A DNA stretch of 64,000 nt from Clostridia bacterium (GTDB lineage Bacteria > Bacillota > Clostridia > Christensenellales > Aristaeellaceae). Made by a program: the position numbers and the translations under genes. Position 1 is the stretch's first letter; each line of letters begins with the position of its first letter. Under the pieces are notes generated by a model. It saw only the letters and a list, made by a program, of their open reading frames with translations. It was not told the origin of the DNA and made no database searches. Below are positions 10,501 to 17,596 of the stretch, in pieces. The stretch covers positions 28,467 through 92,466 of the forward strand of contig JAFXQO010000047.1 in NCBI GenBank assembly GCA_017527065.1. Direction: 5' to 3'.

Positions 10501-12030
10501 GGAGAAGCGCGGCTCCGGCGCACCTTGGAATACTGGCGTGAGCGCCTCTCCCGGGCCGAGATCCTCACGCCTGACGCGCTTCTCAACGCGCAGCTGAACC
10601 GCTTCCTGCCATACCAGGTTATCTGCGCGCGGCTGTACGGCCGGGCCGGCTGGTATCAGCCCGGCGGAGCCTACGGCTTTCGCGACCAGCTGCAGGACAC
10701 CTTAAGCCTGCTCTTCACCGCGCCGGAGGAAGCGAGGGAGCACATTTTGCGCTGCGCGGCGCACCAGTTCGAGAGCGGCGACGTGCAGCACTGGTGGCAC
10801 GGCGAACGCACGGGCGTGCGCACGCGCATATCGGACGACATGCTCTTCCTGCCCTATGTGACGGGCTGCTATGTCGCCGAGACGGGCGACGGGGAGATTC
10901 TGAATGAAAACGTTCCCTTCCTGAAGGACGTCGCCATTCCCGACGGGCGCGGCGACTGGTACGGCGAGGCCGAGGTGAGCGAATCCCGCGCGACGCTGCG
11001 CGAGCACTGCCTGCGCGCCATCGACCGGGCCAGCCGCGCCGGCGCGCACGGCCTGCTGCTGATGGGCGCGGGCGATTGGAACGACGGCATGAACCGCGTC
11101 GGCGCGCGGGGCCGCGGCGAGAGCGTATGGCTGACGGAGTTCATGATCGCGACGATTCGCCGGTACAGTCCCTGCTGCTCCGAAGAGGAAAGCGCGCGGC
11201 TGCGGGCGCTGGCCGGCGGGCTTGCTGAAGCGCTGGAGCGCGAAGCCTGGGACGGCCGGTGGTATCTGCGCGCCTTCGACGACGAGGGCGCGCCCCTCGG
11301 CGGCCATGAAAACGCAGAATGTCGGATCGACTCGCTGCCCCAGAGCTGGGCGGTTCTGGCGGGGCTGGACGGCGCGCGCTGCGAGCAGGCCATGGACGCC
11401 GTGGGCGAGCAGCTGACGGACCGCGAGCACGGCCTGATCCGCCTGCTGACGCCGCCCTTCGACGGCGAACGCGACGCGGGCTACATCGGCGGCTATCCGC
11501 CGGGCATCCGGGAGAACGGCGGCCAGTACACCCACGCGGCCTGCTGGGTCGTTCTCGCCCTGGCGGCGCTGGGCCGCGCCGACGAAGCCTGGGAGACGTT
11601 TCAAACGCTGCTGCTCGCCTCCCACGGCGATACGCGGGAGAAGGAGAAAGTCTATTGCGTGGAGCCCTATGTCATGGCGGGCGACATATACGACGGCGCC
11701 CACGCCGGGCGCGGGGGCTGGACATGGTACACCGGCGCGGCGGGCTGGATGCTCCGGGCCGCGTGGACGGGGCTGTTGGGCGTCGAGAAGCGCGGCGATA
11801 CGGTGCGCATGAACGCGCTGCTGCCGAAGGGCTGGCGCGAGGTATCCGCCATGCTGCGCGTGGGCGGGGCGCGGTATACGCTCACGTCCTCCCGGGACTG
11901 CGCAATGGCCTGCCTGGACGGCATGCCCTGCCCGGACGGCGTCGTCCGCCTGGTCGACGACGGCAGGGCGCACCGCGCGCTCTTTCCGGCGCGCGGCGCG
12001 CAGCGCGATGAAAACGGCGCGGAAGGTTGA
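4525..12030 (+). CDS. cyclic beta-1,2-glucan synthase-like protein (GT84 + GH94)
   Basis: A 2501-residue membrane protein of the NdvB/Cgs type. ATG 4525 is preferred over an in-frame GTG at 4504 because AAGGAG (4510-4515) lies nine bases before it. Membrane segments occur near residues 370-400, 740-785 and 830-860. A GT84-like glycosyltransferase lies between them: FFITLDAGT (about 560), the SHDLLEG segment (about 670) and RLHRWTRGDWQ (about 702). A middle region carries SHMAHHQGM (about 1236). The C-terminal third is a GH94 phosphorylase-like domain with GAGDWNDGMNRVG (about 2181). Known relatives of 2800 residues or so build cyclic beta-1,2-glucan from UDP-glucose. The expected second Asp of the DxD pair is Gly here, so synthase activity is uncertain; a 1,2-glucan processing role is the alternative. 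Confidence 0.8.
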   Translation: MRPTTWEYQSWDRREAPLDDRAMQQHVRALAVSMNAPRRAPLCVCPEEAFRTALETARALAGETETLAAPLQWLCENGRPAEALFAALAPRRREARRFSLPALPDGKPRVQAALEETVKHGDAPLTEKRLTDCLCAFDEVRALEMAELWAVPAALACALKWAFAAAARRAAAAQRERIAAEKWAASGAVIGPARRGGAFLEHALQKLHERDDATRRAELEKWLADHDCPAEQVIATEHERQALERLQLDHMLAALRLLNGLDWSACFARVSRVERTLMKDPAGTYPRMENDSRDLARGRIADLAARCDVGEATFAAAALRAAERSEGIRREVCWWLMTDEGTRALLDGMGVKARGVPKIHPDPGARAYRAGALLLAAAVMGPLAARHGWLALAALPAALCAAEQAMNRALARVKPRRLLKLELDPLPDDCRTAVVMPALLSSPEQAAELAFQLETLGCLEKDPGFTFILLGDLPDADQAVMPEDEAILAAAREAIDGANRRADRPDKYILLTRKREYARCMRRCIAPERKRGALNALAALLTGGGNPFDQPEAEALAGRGFAFFITLDAGTKMLPGTSARLVGALAHPLNRARYAMLAPRMTLPAEAVTNRFVRLLGGEGGLDAYPTAVSDIWQDLAGEGNFGGKGIVDIAAFRRAMEEARLPEGQILSHDLLEGLIAKAGFIDDVTLFEGHPRRAQAWFARLHRWTRGDWQLVGFLFREGFSGLDRWKIGGNLFRSLAPASAFLSLALGFFTGRGLLIAAGLISAALPLLLRPTLKKEDWERLLLRFSLLPHEAWVTADAALRALFRLLVTKRRLLEWVTADDAERRGGALSPWPSRMGALILLASIPFQPTLVLPAALIAALWASAPARVRELEAPEEKESFDEAQRALMTGLAKRTWRFFAENTLQSGLTPDNVQLDPPRGAALRTSPTNIGLYMTGCAAACLLGLIDAAERDERLRRTAETLERLEKWRGHLYNWYDIAAERPLSPRYVSSVDSGNLAASLLLSARVTDDRALGARLEALARGMDFTALYDARRKLFHVGMDMENGRLSESHYDLLASESRILSFTAMALGQVPCAHYARLGRACARVDGGAALISWSGTLFEYLMPCIFLPSWEDTLIGRSNRRVVSAQQARAGEGFPWGVSESGYYAFDLQMNYQYRAFGLSEAALRGERQESVVSPYASALALSVDGQAALVNLQRMLDMGWADEQGFFEAADFDPARIPDGAPYRLVKSHMAHHQGMILAALCNALTGDALVKLFCSRTEAAALTLLLQERGEPKATFAPRRERREAPRRAPQPQGRDARLAECDAHPLCGAGMLLACVPQGALFARGKDGILVNPRPWRADEPFDGLSVHVRADGEDMALTGCEAQAGWTRAVRFEPGRAVYSLESGRAELRCILCVSPEDGAILQRVTLENKSDRPIDMAVTSCFRVALAREADYEAHPAFHELFIESESPEPGALIFRRRPRSRGERWPALIHMLQEARNAEITWETDLNALIPRGRRLNEGGALADRLACGLGHALQPCSALRCAFRLNPGEKREAGFAIGLVDRDERAFMTRRAALSGDRRAEELAETQSRELTRYLALEPAEASLIDRAAALLLLPLPGPERETAVPPDRDLPARLLWPLGVSGERAMMTVRCRGVEGMPLIRAAARAHEYYRSRGMLCELLFINDSAGGYDQPLRERLASLSGGEGVHVVDGETLTKEQRALLRAASALWLDSAAGGFRAQVKAILASRRRARPALPPVKAAANRRDTTLAGFNGWGGFSGDRYVIEYTDTPAPWCNILCNRNFGSMVSERGDSFTWLGNSRSGRLTPFDNDPHGGSRGERLRVTCAGEARDVEGAASRATHAQGESVYEGTLESLAWTSHVFVDCELPVKCHCLTLKNEGGAALNVRLDAEIEWIMGVSRRDARFARTCARGGLLFARGQIGGAAFMALTGAEARAHEGGLTGQIALEAGEKRTVGLLLGCGDTPEEIEALVSGWQGEARLRRTLEYWRERLSRAEILTPDALLNAQLNRFLPYQVICARLYGRAGWYQPGGAYGFRDQLQDTLSLLFTAPEEAREHILRCAAHQFESGDVQHWWHGERTGVRTRISDDMLFLPYVTGCYVAETGDGEILNENVPFLKDVAIPDGRGDWYGEAEVSESRATLREHCLRAIDRASRAGAHGLLLMGAGDWNDGMNRVGARGRGESVWLTEFMIATIRRYSPCCSEEESARLRALAGGLAEALEREAWDGRWYLRAFDDEGAPLGGHENAECRIDSLPQSWAVLAGLDGARCEQAMDAVGEQLTDREHGLIRLLTPPFDGERDAGYIGGYPPGIRENGGQYTHAACWVVLALAALGRADEAWETFQTLLLASHGDTREKEKVYCVEPYVMAGDIYDGAHAGRGGWTWYTGAAGWMLRAAWTGLLGVEKRGDTVRMNALLPKGWREVSAMLRVGGARYTLTSSRDCAMACLDGMPCPDGVVRLVDDGRAHRALFPARGAQRDENGAEG

Positions 12031-12055
12031 AAAAAGGGGGAAAAGCGTATATAAT
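12027..12055 (+). promoter_or_regulatory. promoter of murQ-murB-whiA
   Basis: TTGAAA (12027-12032) and TATAAT (12050-12055) are spaced by 17 bases. The -35 box overlaps the last codon and stop of the upstream glucan synthase gene, so the cell-wall genes start their own transcript with almost no spacer. Confidence 0.85.
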
Positions 12056-12107
12056 AGAGCATCATGGAAGACAAGCGCCGGTATCGGGCAAAAGGAGAGG
12101 ACGCAGG

Positions 12108-13022
12108 ATGGATACGAAGGCTTTGCTGGCTTCGCTGGGAACGGAACAGGTCAACAGCCGCAGCGAACGGCTCGATCAGATGAACTCACTGGAAATCGCC
12201 ACGCTGATGAACGACGTGACGGCCGACGTGACCGCGGGCATCAATCAGGCCCTGCCGCAGATCGCACAGGCCATCGACGGCATCGTGGCCCGGCTGAGGG
12301 CGGGCGGCCGGCTCATCTACATGGGCGCGGGCACCAGCGGCCGGCTGGGCGTGCTGGACGCTTCCGAGTGCCCGCCCACCTTCGGCGTGTCGCCGGAGCT
12401 GGTGCAGGGCATCATCGCGGGCGGCGACAGGGCGCTGCGCACCGCGGTCGAAGGCGCGGAGGACAGCGAGACGCTGCCCGTCGAGGATCTGAAAGCGCGA
12501 TCTCTCTGCGAAAAGGACGCCGTGGTGGCCATCTCCGCCAGCGGCTACGCGCCCTACTGCGTCGCCGCGCTGAAATACGCCCGCTCCGTGGGCGCGCTGG
12601 CCATTTCATTGAGCTGCAATACCGGCGCGCGCACCTCCCGGGAAGCGGACATCGCCATCGAAGCGCCCACAGGCGGCGAAGTGCTCTCCGGCTCCACGCG
12701 CCTCAAGGCCGGCACAGCCACCAAGCTGATCCTGAACATGCTCTCCACCGGCTCGATGGTTCAGCTGGGCAAGTGCTACAAAAACCTCATGGTGGACGTG
12801 AAGGCCACAAACGTCAAGCTGCGCGACCGTTCGATCCGCATCACCATGAACGCCACGGGTCTCGACCGCGACGCGGCGGAGGCGCTGTACGAGCGCTCCG
12901 GCGGCATCAAACAGGCCATCGTGATGCACGAAACCGGCGCGGCGCGCGAACAGGCCGAAGACGCGCTGAAGGCCTGCGGCGGCTCCGTGCGCGGTGCCAT
13001 CGCGGCCATCAGACGGGGATGA
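12108..13022 (+). CDS. murQ: N-acetylmuramic acid 6-phosphate etherase
   Basis: A 304-residue protein that cleaves the lactyl ether of MurNAc-6-phosphate to give GlcNAc-6-phosphate, a step in peptidoglycan recycling. The SIS-fold sugar-phosphate motif is GAGTSGRLGVLDASECPPTF (residues 73-92). E87 and E118 match, with an offset of four, the two catalytic glutamates of the Escherichia coli enzyme. The ATG at 12108 follows AAAGGAGAGG; upstream in-frame codons would overlap the promoter and are rejected. It is the first gene of a group with murB and whiA. Confidence 0.94.
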   Translation: MDTKALLASLGTEQVNSRSERLDQMNSLEIATLMNDVTADVTAGINQALPQIAQAIDGIVARLRAGGRLIYMGAGTSGRLGVLDASECPPTFGVSPELVQGIIAGGDRALRTAVEGAEDSETLPVEDLKARSLCEKDAVVAISASGYAPYCVAALKYARSVGALAISLSCNTGARTSREADIAIEAPTGGEVLSGSTRLKAGTATKLILNMLSTGSMVQLGKCYKNLMVDVKATNVKLRDRSIRITMNATGLDRDAAEALYERSGGIKQAIVMHETGAAREQAEDALKACGGSVRGAIAAIRRG

Positions 13023-13038
13023 ATGGGGAGAAAAGAGC

Positions 13039-13944
13039 ATGCGAGAACTGACTGAGCGGCTGCTGGCCTTCGCGGAGGAAAGCCGCGTACTCGAAGACGA
13101 GCCCATGAGCCGCCATACCACCTTCCGCGTGGGCGGCCCGGCCGACGCGCTGTTCCTGCCCGCGAACGGCGATGAGATCGTGCGGGCCATGCGCGAGGCG
13201 CGCGATCTGGGCCAGGACTGCTTCGTGATGGGCAACGGCTCGAACCTGCTGGTCAGGGACGGCGGCATACGCGGCCTGGTGATCGTGATCGGCGAGCCCA
13301 TGAGCGGCGTCCGCGTGGAGGGGAATATCCTTCGGGCGCAGGCCGGCGCGCCGCTGACCCGCGCGGCGCGGGAGGCGGCGTCGGCGTCGCTCAAGGGCCT
13401 GGCCTTCGCTTCAGGCATTCCGGGCAGCGTGGGCGGCGCTGTAGCCATGAACGCCGGCGCCTACGGCGGCGAGATCAAAGACGCGCTCGCCCGCGCGCTG
13501 GTGCTGGAGGGCGAAAAGCCCGTGTGGAAGACGCCGGAGGAACTGCGCATGACCTATCGCGATTCGGACGCGCTGCGGCGCGGGCTGATCGTGCTGGAGG
13601 CGGAATTCCGCCTGACGCCCGGCGACAGGGAGGCCATCCTGGCTGAAATGAACGAGCTGGCGCGCCGCCGCCGGGAGAAACAGCCCCTCGCCCTGCCCAG
13701 CGCGGGCTCCACGTTCAAGCGGCCCGAGGGACACTTCGCGGGGGCGCTGATCGAGGCGGCTGGGCTCAAAGGGCTGCGCGTGGGCGGCGCGCAGGTGAGC
13801 GAACTGCACGCCGGATTCATCGTGAACACGGGCGGCGCGACGGCGCGCGACGTGCAGGATCTGATCGCGCTCGTTCAGGCGCGCGTGCTGGCCGCCTCGG
13901 GCGTAGCGCTGGAGCCGGAGGTCCGCATCATAGGCGAGGAGTAG
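13039..13944 (+). CDS. murB: UDP-N-acetylenolpyruvoylglucosamine reductase
   Basis: A 301-residue cytoplasmic flavoenzyme that reduces UDP-GlcNAc-enolpyruvate to UDP-MurNAc in peptidoglycan synthesis. FAD-binding signatures are RHTTFRVGGPAD (25-36), GNGSNLLVRD (65-74) and GIPGSVGGAVAMNAGAYGGE (126-145). The proton-donor serine lies in SAGSTFKRP and a conserved glutamate in LEPEVR near the end. This layout is the short, type II form usual in Gram-positive bacteria. The start at 13039 follows GGGGAGAAAAG. whiA begins three bases after the stop. Confidence 0.95.
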   Translation: MRELTERLLAFAEESRVLEDEPMSRHTTFRVGGPADALFLPANGDEIVRAMREARDLGQDCFVMGNGSNLLVRDGGIRGLVIVIGEPMSGVRVEGNILRAQAGAPLTRAAREAASASLKGLAFASGIPGSVGGAVAMNAGAYGGEIKDALARALVLEGEKPVWKTPEELRMTYRDSDALRRGLIVLEAEFRLTPGDREAILAEMNELARRRREKQPLALPSAGSTFKRPEGHFAGALIEAAGLKGLRVGGAQVSELHAGFIVNTGGATARDVQDLIALVQARVLAASGVALEPEVRIIGEE

Positions 13945-13947
13945 ACG

Positions 13948-14889
13948 ATGTCCTTTTCTACAGACGCAAAATCGGAAATCATGAGGCGGCCGCCGGAGAA
14001 CATGGCCTGCGTGCGCGCCGAGCTGGCCGCGGCGTTCCTGCTGGCGGGCAGCATTTCTTTCAAGGGCGCGGGCCGCTACCTGCTCTCCGTGAGCAGCGAG
14101 AACGCGGCCGTGGCGCGCTATTGCTTCACGCAGGTCAAGAAGCTCGCGCGGGTGACGCCTGAGATCCAGACGGTGCGCTCGAACCAGCTGGGCGACCACG
14201 TGCGCTACCGGCTGGCGCTGTCGGAGGACGACTCCCTGGCCCTTCTGGACGCGCTGGGCCTTCTGGACAGCGCGTCCTTCCTCGGCATACGCCGGGAGCC
14301 GCCGGAGGGCATGCTCGACCGGGAGGACTGCCGCCTGGCCTGGGCGCGCGGGGCGTTCCTGGCCACGGGCTGGGTGAACAGCCCGGATAAGGCGTATCAT
14401 CTGGAATTCGCCATGCCGGACGAAGGCCACGCCCAGGCCCTCGCCCATCTGCTGACGGGCATGGGCTACCACTGCGGCCTGACCGGGCGGAAGAGCCAGT
14501 CGGTGGCGTATGTCAAGGACGCGGAGGGCGTGAGCCGGCTGCTGGCGTCCCTGGGCGCGTTCGGCGCGTACCTGGCCGTCGAGAACGCCCGCATTCTGAA
14601 GCAGATGCGCGGTAGCGTCAACCGGCAGACGAACTGCGACGACTCCAACACGGACAAGACCGTGCGCGCGGCGGAAAAGCAGCTGGCCGACATCGAATAC
14701 CTGCGGCTTCACGGTGGGCTGGACGGCCTGCCCCGGCCGCTTCGGGAGATCGCCGAGGCGCGGCTGAACAATCCGGACGCGAACCTGACCGAGCTGGGGC
14801 AGCTGCTCGACCCGCCCATCGGCAAATCCGGCGTAAACAACCGCCTGCGCCGCCTGAGCGCGCTGGCGGAGGAAAAGCGGGAAAAATGA
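13948..14889 (+). CDS. whiA: DNA-binding protein WhiA
   Basis: A 313-residue protein with the WhiA layout: an N-terminal region beginning SFSTDAKSEI, a degenerate LAGLIDADG-type homing-endonuclease fold in the middle, and a C-terminal helix-turn-helix (about residues 270-305, around LTELGQLLDPPIGKSGVNNR). The segment GSVNRQTNCDDSNTDKT is a hallmark of the family. In Bacillus it affects cell division and chromosome segregation; in Streptomyces it controls sporulation. Most Firmicutes place rapZ and yvcK between murB and whiA; here whiA follows murB directly. It converges on the M48 protease gene with only 16 bases between stops and no clear terminator. Confidence 0.93.
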   Translation: MSFSTDAKSEIMRRPPENMACVRAELAAAFLLAGSISFKGAGRYLLSVSSENAAVARYCFTQVKKLARVTPEIQTVRSNQLGDHVRYRLALSEDDSLALLDALGLLDSASFLGIRREPPEGMLDREDCRLAWARGAFLATGWVNSPDKAYHLEFAMPDEGHAQALAHLLTGMGYHCGLTGRKSQSVAYVKDAEGVSRLLASLGAFGAYLAVENARILKQMRGSVNRQTNCDDSNTDKTVRAAEKQLADIEYLRLHGGLDGLPRPLREIAEARLNNPDANLTELGQLLDPPIGKSGVNNRLRRLSALAEEKREK

Positions 14890-14905
14890 GACGCCTACGG
14901 CCGGG

Positions 14906-16114
14906 TCATTTGCCCCGGATGGCGCTGATGCGGTCGCTCAGCGTGGGATGGGAATAGGAGAGCAGCACCGTGAGCCGCGAGGGCGCGAGGCAGCCCAGGT
15001 CCTCGCGATAGAGCTTCTTGAGGCCGCTGATGAGCGCCTCGCCGCAGCCCTCCCGCACGGCCTGCCGGTCGGCGCGGTATTCCTGCCTGCGTGTGAAGGC
15101 GTTCGTGACCAGGCTGAACAGGGGGCTCAGCAGCGCCAGCTCGACCGCGCTCATAAGGATCAGCGCGAAGCCGTAATTGACGCCGTCGAAGCCGAACGCC
15201 CGGAAGGGCGCCTCGCCGCGCACGGTCAGCCAGAGCAGAAGGGCCATGGCCGCCATGCTGAACAGGCTCATTCCCTGCATTTTCAGCGTGTCTTTGTGGA
15301 GCCCATGGCCCATCTCATGGGCGAAAATGGCGCAGATTTCATCCGTCGTCATGACGGAGAGCAGGTTGTCGTACAGCACGATGGTCTTCATGCGGCCGAA
15401 GCCGGTGAAGTAGGCGTTCGATTTGGTGCTGCGCTTCGAGGCGTCCATCACCTGGATCTCCCTCACGCGGTAGCCGTGCCTGGCCATGAGCTCGGTCAGA
15501 CGCGCGCGCAGTTCACCCTCCTCCAGCGGCGTAAACTTGTTGCGAATGCGGCTGAGGACGGGATACAGGAAGCTGATGCCCAGCCCCAGCGCGAACAGGA
15601 GCGCCGCGAACAGGAGCACGATCCAATCGCCCAGCGCGCGATACAGCGCGATGAACGCCGCCATCAGGCCGACGCTCAGGATGAGCCCGATACAGAAATT
15701 GATGATCTGATCGCGGACGAAGGTGCCCGTCTTCGTGCGGTTGAAGCCGTATCGCGCCTCGATCTTCATGGTGTCGTACCAGTCGAAGGCGACGCCTATG
15801 GCGGTGTCGATCAGCTGCTGGAACACCAGCACGGCGATCATCTGTCCGTAAGCGTTCCAGCCCGCGGGGACGACGGCGGCGTGGGCGTTGAAGAGCAGCA
15901 GGAAGAACATGACCAGCCCGCTCAGGCCGGTCGAGAACATGGCGAGGCGGTTCTTGTCCTTGTTATAGGCCTGCCACTTGGCGTATCGCCCGGCGTCATA
16001 GACGTCGCTGACGTTGGCCGGCATGGGGTTCTTGCCGGAACGATAGGAAAGCAGGTGCAAAAACTCCTGCCACAGCGTGGTGAGGGCGACGACAATCAGA
16101 CACAGTGTTTTCAT
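14906..16114 (-). CDS. M48 family membrane metalloprotease (Ste24-like)
   Basis: A 402-residue integral membrane zinc protease. The zinc-binding helix is HEMGH (residues 266-270), and the third ligand is probably the glutamate of EYRADRQAV. Several hydrophobic segments flank it, as in CAAX-protease/HtpX relatives, which clip prenylated or misfolded membrane proteins. ATG 16114 is chosen because GGAGG lies six bases upstream; a start at 16174 would run through the thioredoxin terminator. The gene lies downstream of trxA on the same strand, separated by that terminator. The bacterial substrate is unknown. Confidence 0.85.
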   Translation of the reverse strand: MKTLCLIVVALTTLWQEFLHLLSYRSGKNPMPANVSDVYDAGRYAKWQAYNKDKNRLAMFSTGLSGLVMFFLLLFNAHAAVVPAGWNAYGQMIAVLVFQQLIDTAIGVAFDWYDTMKIEARYGFNRTKTGTFVRDQIINFCIGLILSVGLMAAFIALYRALGDWIVLLFAALLFALGLGISFLYPVLSRIRNKFTPLEEGELRARLTELMARHGYRVREIQVMDASKRSTKSNAYFTGFGRMKTIVLYDNLLSVMTTDEICAIFAHEMGHGLHKDTLKMQGMSLFSMAAMALLLWLTVRGEAPFRAFGFDGVNYGFALILMSAVELALLSPLFSLVTNAFTRRQEYRADRQAVREGCGEALISGLKKLYREDLGCLAPSRLTVLLSYSHPTLSDRISAIRGK

Positions 16115-16137
16115 GGGAACCTCCTTGCGCGCATGTG

Positions 16138-16173
16138 AAAACCCGCCCGCCGTGACGGCGCGGGCGGGTTTCA
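16138..16173 (-). terminator. terminator after trxA
   Basis: AACCCGCCCG and CGGGCGGGTT form a near-perfect hairpin between the trxA stop and the protease start. On the minus strand it ends in GGGTTTTC, a short T tract, so some read-through into the protease gene is possible. Confidence 0.7.
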
Positions 16174-16185
16174 TGTCGGCGTGGT

Positions 16186-16491
16186 TTATTCGATTTCTGA
16201 AACGATGGCTTCGATGGCTTCGTAATCGTGATAGCCCACGACCGTCTTGGCTATCTTGCCGTTTTTCATGAACACCAGCGTGGGAATGGCGGAAACGCCG
16301 AATTGGCCGGCCAGTTCAGGCTGTTCGTCCACATTCACCTTGCACACCTTCAGCGCCGGGATGGCGCCCTCGATTTCCTCCAGCACCGGCGCCTGCATAC
16401 GGCAGGGGCCGCACCAGGTTGCCCAGAAATCGACGACCACAAGGCCGCTTGCCGTCGCATTTGCAAAATTCTCTTTCGTGAGTTCAGTCAT
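16186..16491 (-). CDS. trxA: thioredoxin
   Basis: A 101-residue cytoplasmic thioredoxin that passes electrons from thioredoxin reductase to protein disulfides. The active site is WCGPC (residues 26-30) and the cis-proline loop is AIPTLVF. Its length is typical (about 105). It has its own strong minus-strand promoter and an AAAAAAGGAGG ribosome site. No thioredoxin reductase gene is in the window. Confidence 0.95.
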   Translation of the reverse strand: MTELTKENFANATASGLVVVDFWATWCGPCRMQAPVLEEIEGAIPALKVCKVNVDEQPELAGQFGVSAIPTLVFMKNGKIAKTVVGYHDYEAIEAIVSEIE

Positions 16492-16576
16492 AAGTCATTC
16501 CTCCTTTTTTAGCGCTTTCGATTGGAAAAAGCGCCGCTATTAGCCTGCGCGTTTTTTCCATCCTTATGATGAGTCT

Positions 16577-16605
16577 ATCATACTGTATCGCCGCGGGCCT
16601 GTCAA
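16577..16605 (-). promoter_or_regulatory. promoter of trxA
   Basis: Read on the minus strand, TTGACA (16605-16600) and TATGAT (16582-16577) are 17 bases apart, about 85 bases before the trxA start. Confidence 0.85.
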
Positions 16606-16693
16606 GGGGAGAAAGGATTTCATTTCCTCTCCGGCCGCTTGGAAGGCGGCTTGTTTGGGAGTGCGGATGAAGGCTGTTTTTTGCGGAGGCATC

Positions 16694-16722
16694 TTGATTT
16701 TGCATGCGATACGGCTTATAAT
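16694..16722 (+). promoter_or_regulatory. promoter of the secreted repeat protein gene
   Basis: TTGATT (16694-16699) and a perfect TATAAT (16717-16722) are 17 bases apart, 61 bases upstream of the ATG at 16783. Confidence 0.75.
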
Positions 16723-16782
16723 AATCATGATCAAATTGAGTCGCGGAATTCTTTCCCCGACGGACAGTTAGGAGGTTTTCCC

Positions 16783-17523
16783 ATGAAGCAATTCATTCGC
16801 ACCATCGCCCTGATTGCGCTCGTCGCGCTGTTCTGCTCCTGCGCCCTGGCCGAAACGACCCCGTTCGAGGCGCTTCTCGCCCAGCGGCAGGAAATCGACC
16901 GCCAGCTGATCGCCGCCGGGGGCTTCGGTCCCTTCCCCATCGCGCAGGGCGATTTCGAGATCGGCGTCGACCTTCCGGCCGGCACCTACGCCGTCGAAAC
17001 CAGCGTTCTGACCGCGATATCCGTCTATGAAACCGCGCCCGCTGAGGGCGTCGAACCCATCTTCGCCTGCACCGTCAAGCAGAAGGAACCCCTGCAGGAG
17101 CTCGTGCTGTCGGAAGGCAATGTGCTCGTCATGAGCGGTTCCCAGACGACCTTTACCCTCGTAGCCGCTGAAAACACGGAAAACGCGCCCACCGAGGCGT
17201 TCTATGAGACGCTCAAGGCCATGCGCCAGGCGATCGACGCGCAGATGACCGCCGACGCGTCCTACGTGGATCTGAAGACGGCGCACGCCACCTATACCGT
17301 CGGCGTCGACCTCCCCGCGGGCGTCTACTGCACGGACAATCCGCCCATGTGCGTCGTGGCCATCTACAACGGCAATCCCAGTCAGGATGAGAACCTGGCC
17401 GTGATGTACACCATAACCAGCCATGAGCCCGTGGAGAAATTTACCCTCGAGGAGGGCCAGACCCTCGTGATCGACGGCATGAAGGAAATCGAGATCAGCA
17501 CCTACATCGGCCTGAAATTCTGA
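16783..17523 (+). CDS. secreted protein with two internal repeats, function unknown
   Basis: A 246-residue protein that I do not recognise. It has a clear signal peptide (charged start MKQFIRT, hydrophobic core, cleavage after ALA at residue 23). The mature part contains two related units of about 100 residues: DFEIGVDLPAGTYAVE (about 58-73) and TYTVGVDLPAGVYCTD (about 169-184), each preceded by a short helical stretch (FEALLAQRQEIDRQL; FYETLKAMRQAIDAQM). Each unit looks like a small beta domain. ATG 16783 follows AGGAGG. It is transcribed alone from its own promoter. A cell-surface or matrix role is possible but unsupported. Confidence 0.75.
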   Translation: MKQFIRTIALIALVALFCSCALAETTPFEALLAQRQEIDRQLIAAGGFGPFPIAQGDFEIGVDLPAGTYAVETSVLTAISVYETAPAEGVEPIFACTVKQKEPLQELVLSEGNVLVMSGSQTTFTLVAAENTENAPTEAFYETLKAMRQAIDAQMTADASYVDLKTAHATYTVGVDLPAGVYCTDNPPMCVVAIYNGNPSQDENLAVMYTITSHEPVEKFTLEEGQTLVIDGMKEIEISTYIGLKF

Positions 17524-17596
17524 TCCCGAATCGCAGCGTCCCCATGCGCACCGCCCGCCGGCGGCGCGCCGTATTACGCGAAAGGACTGTATCGGC

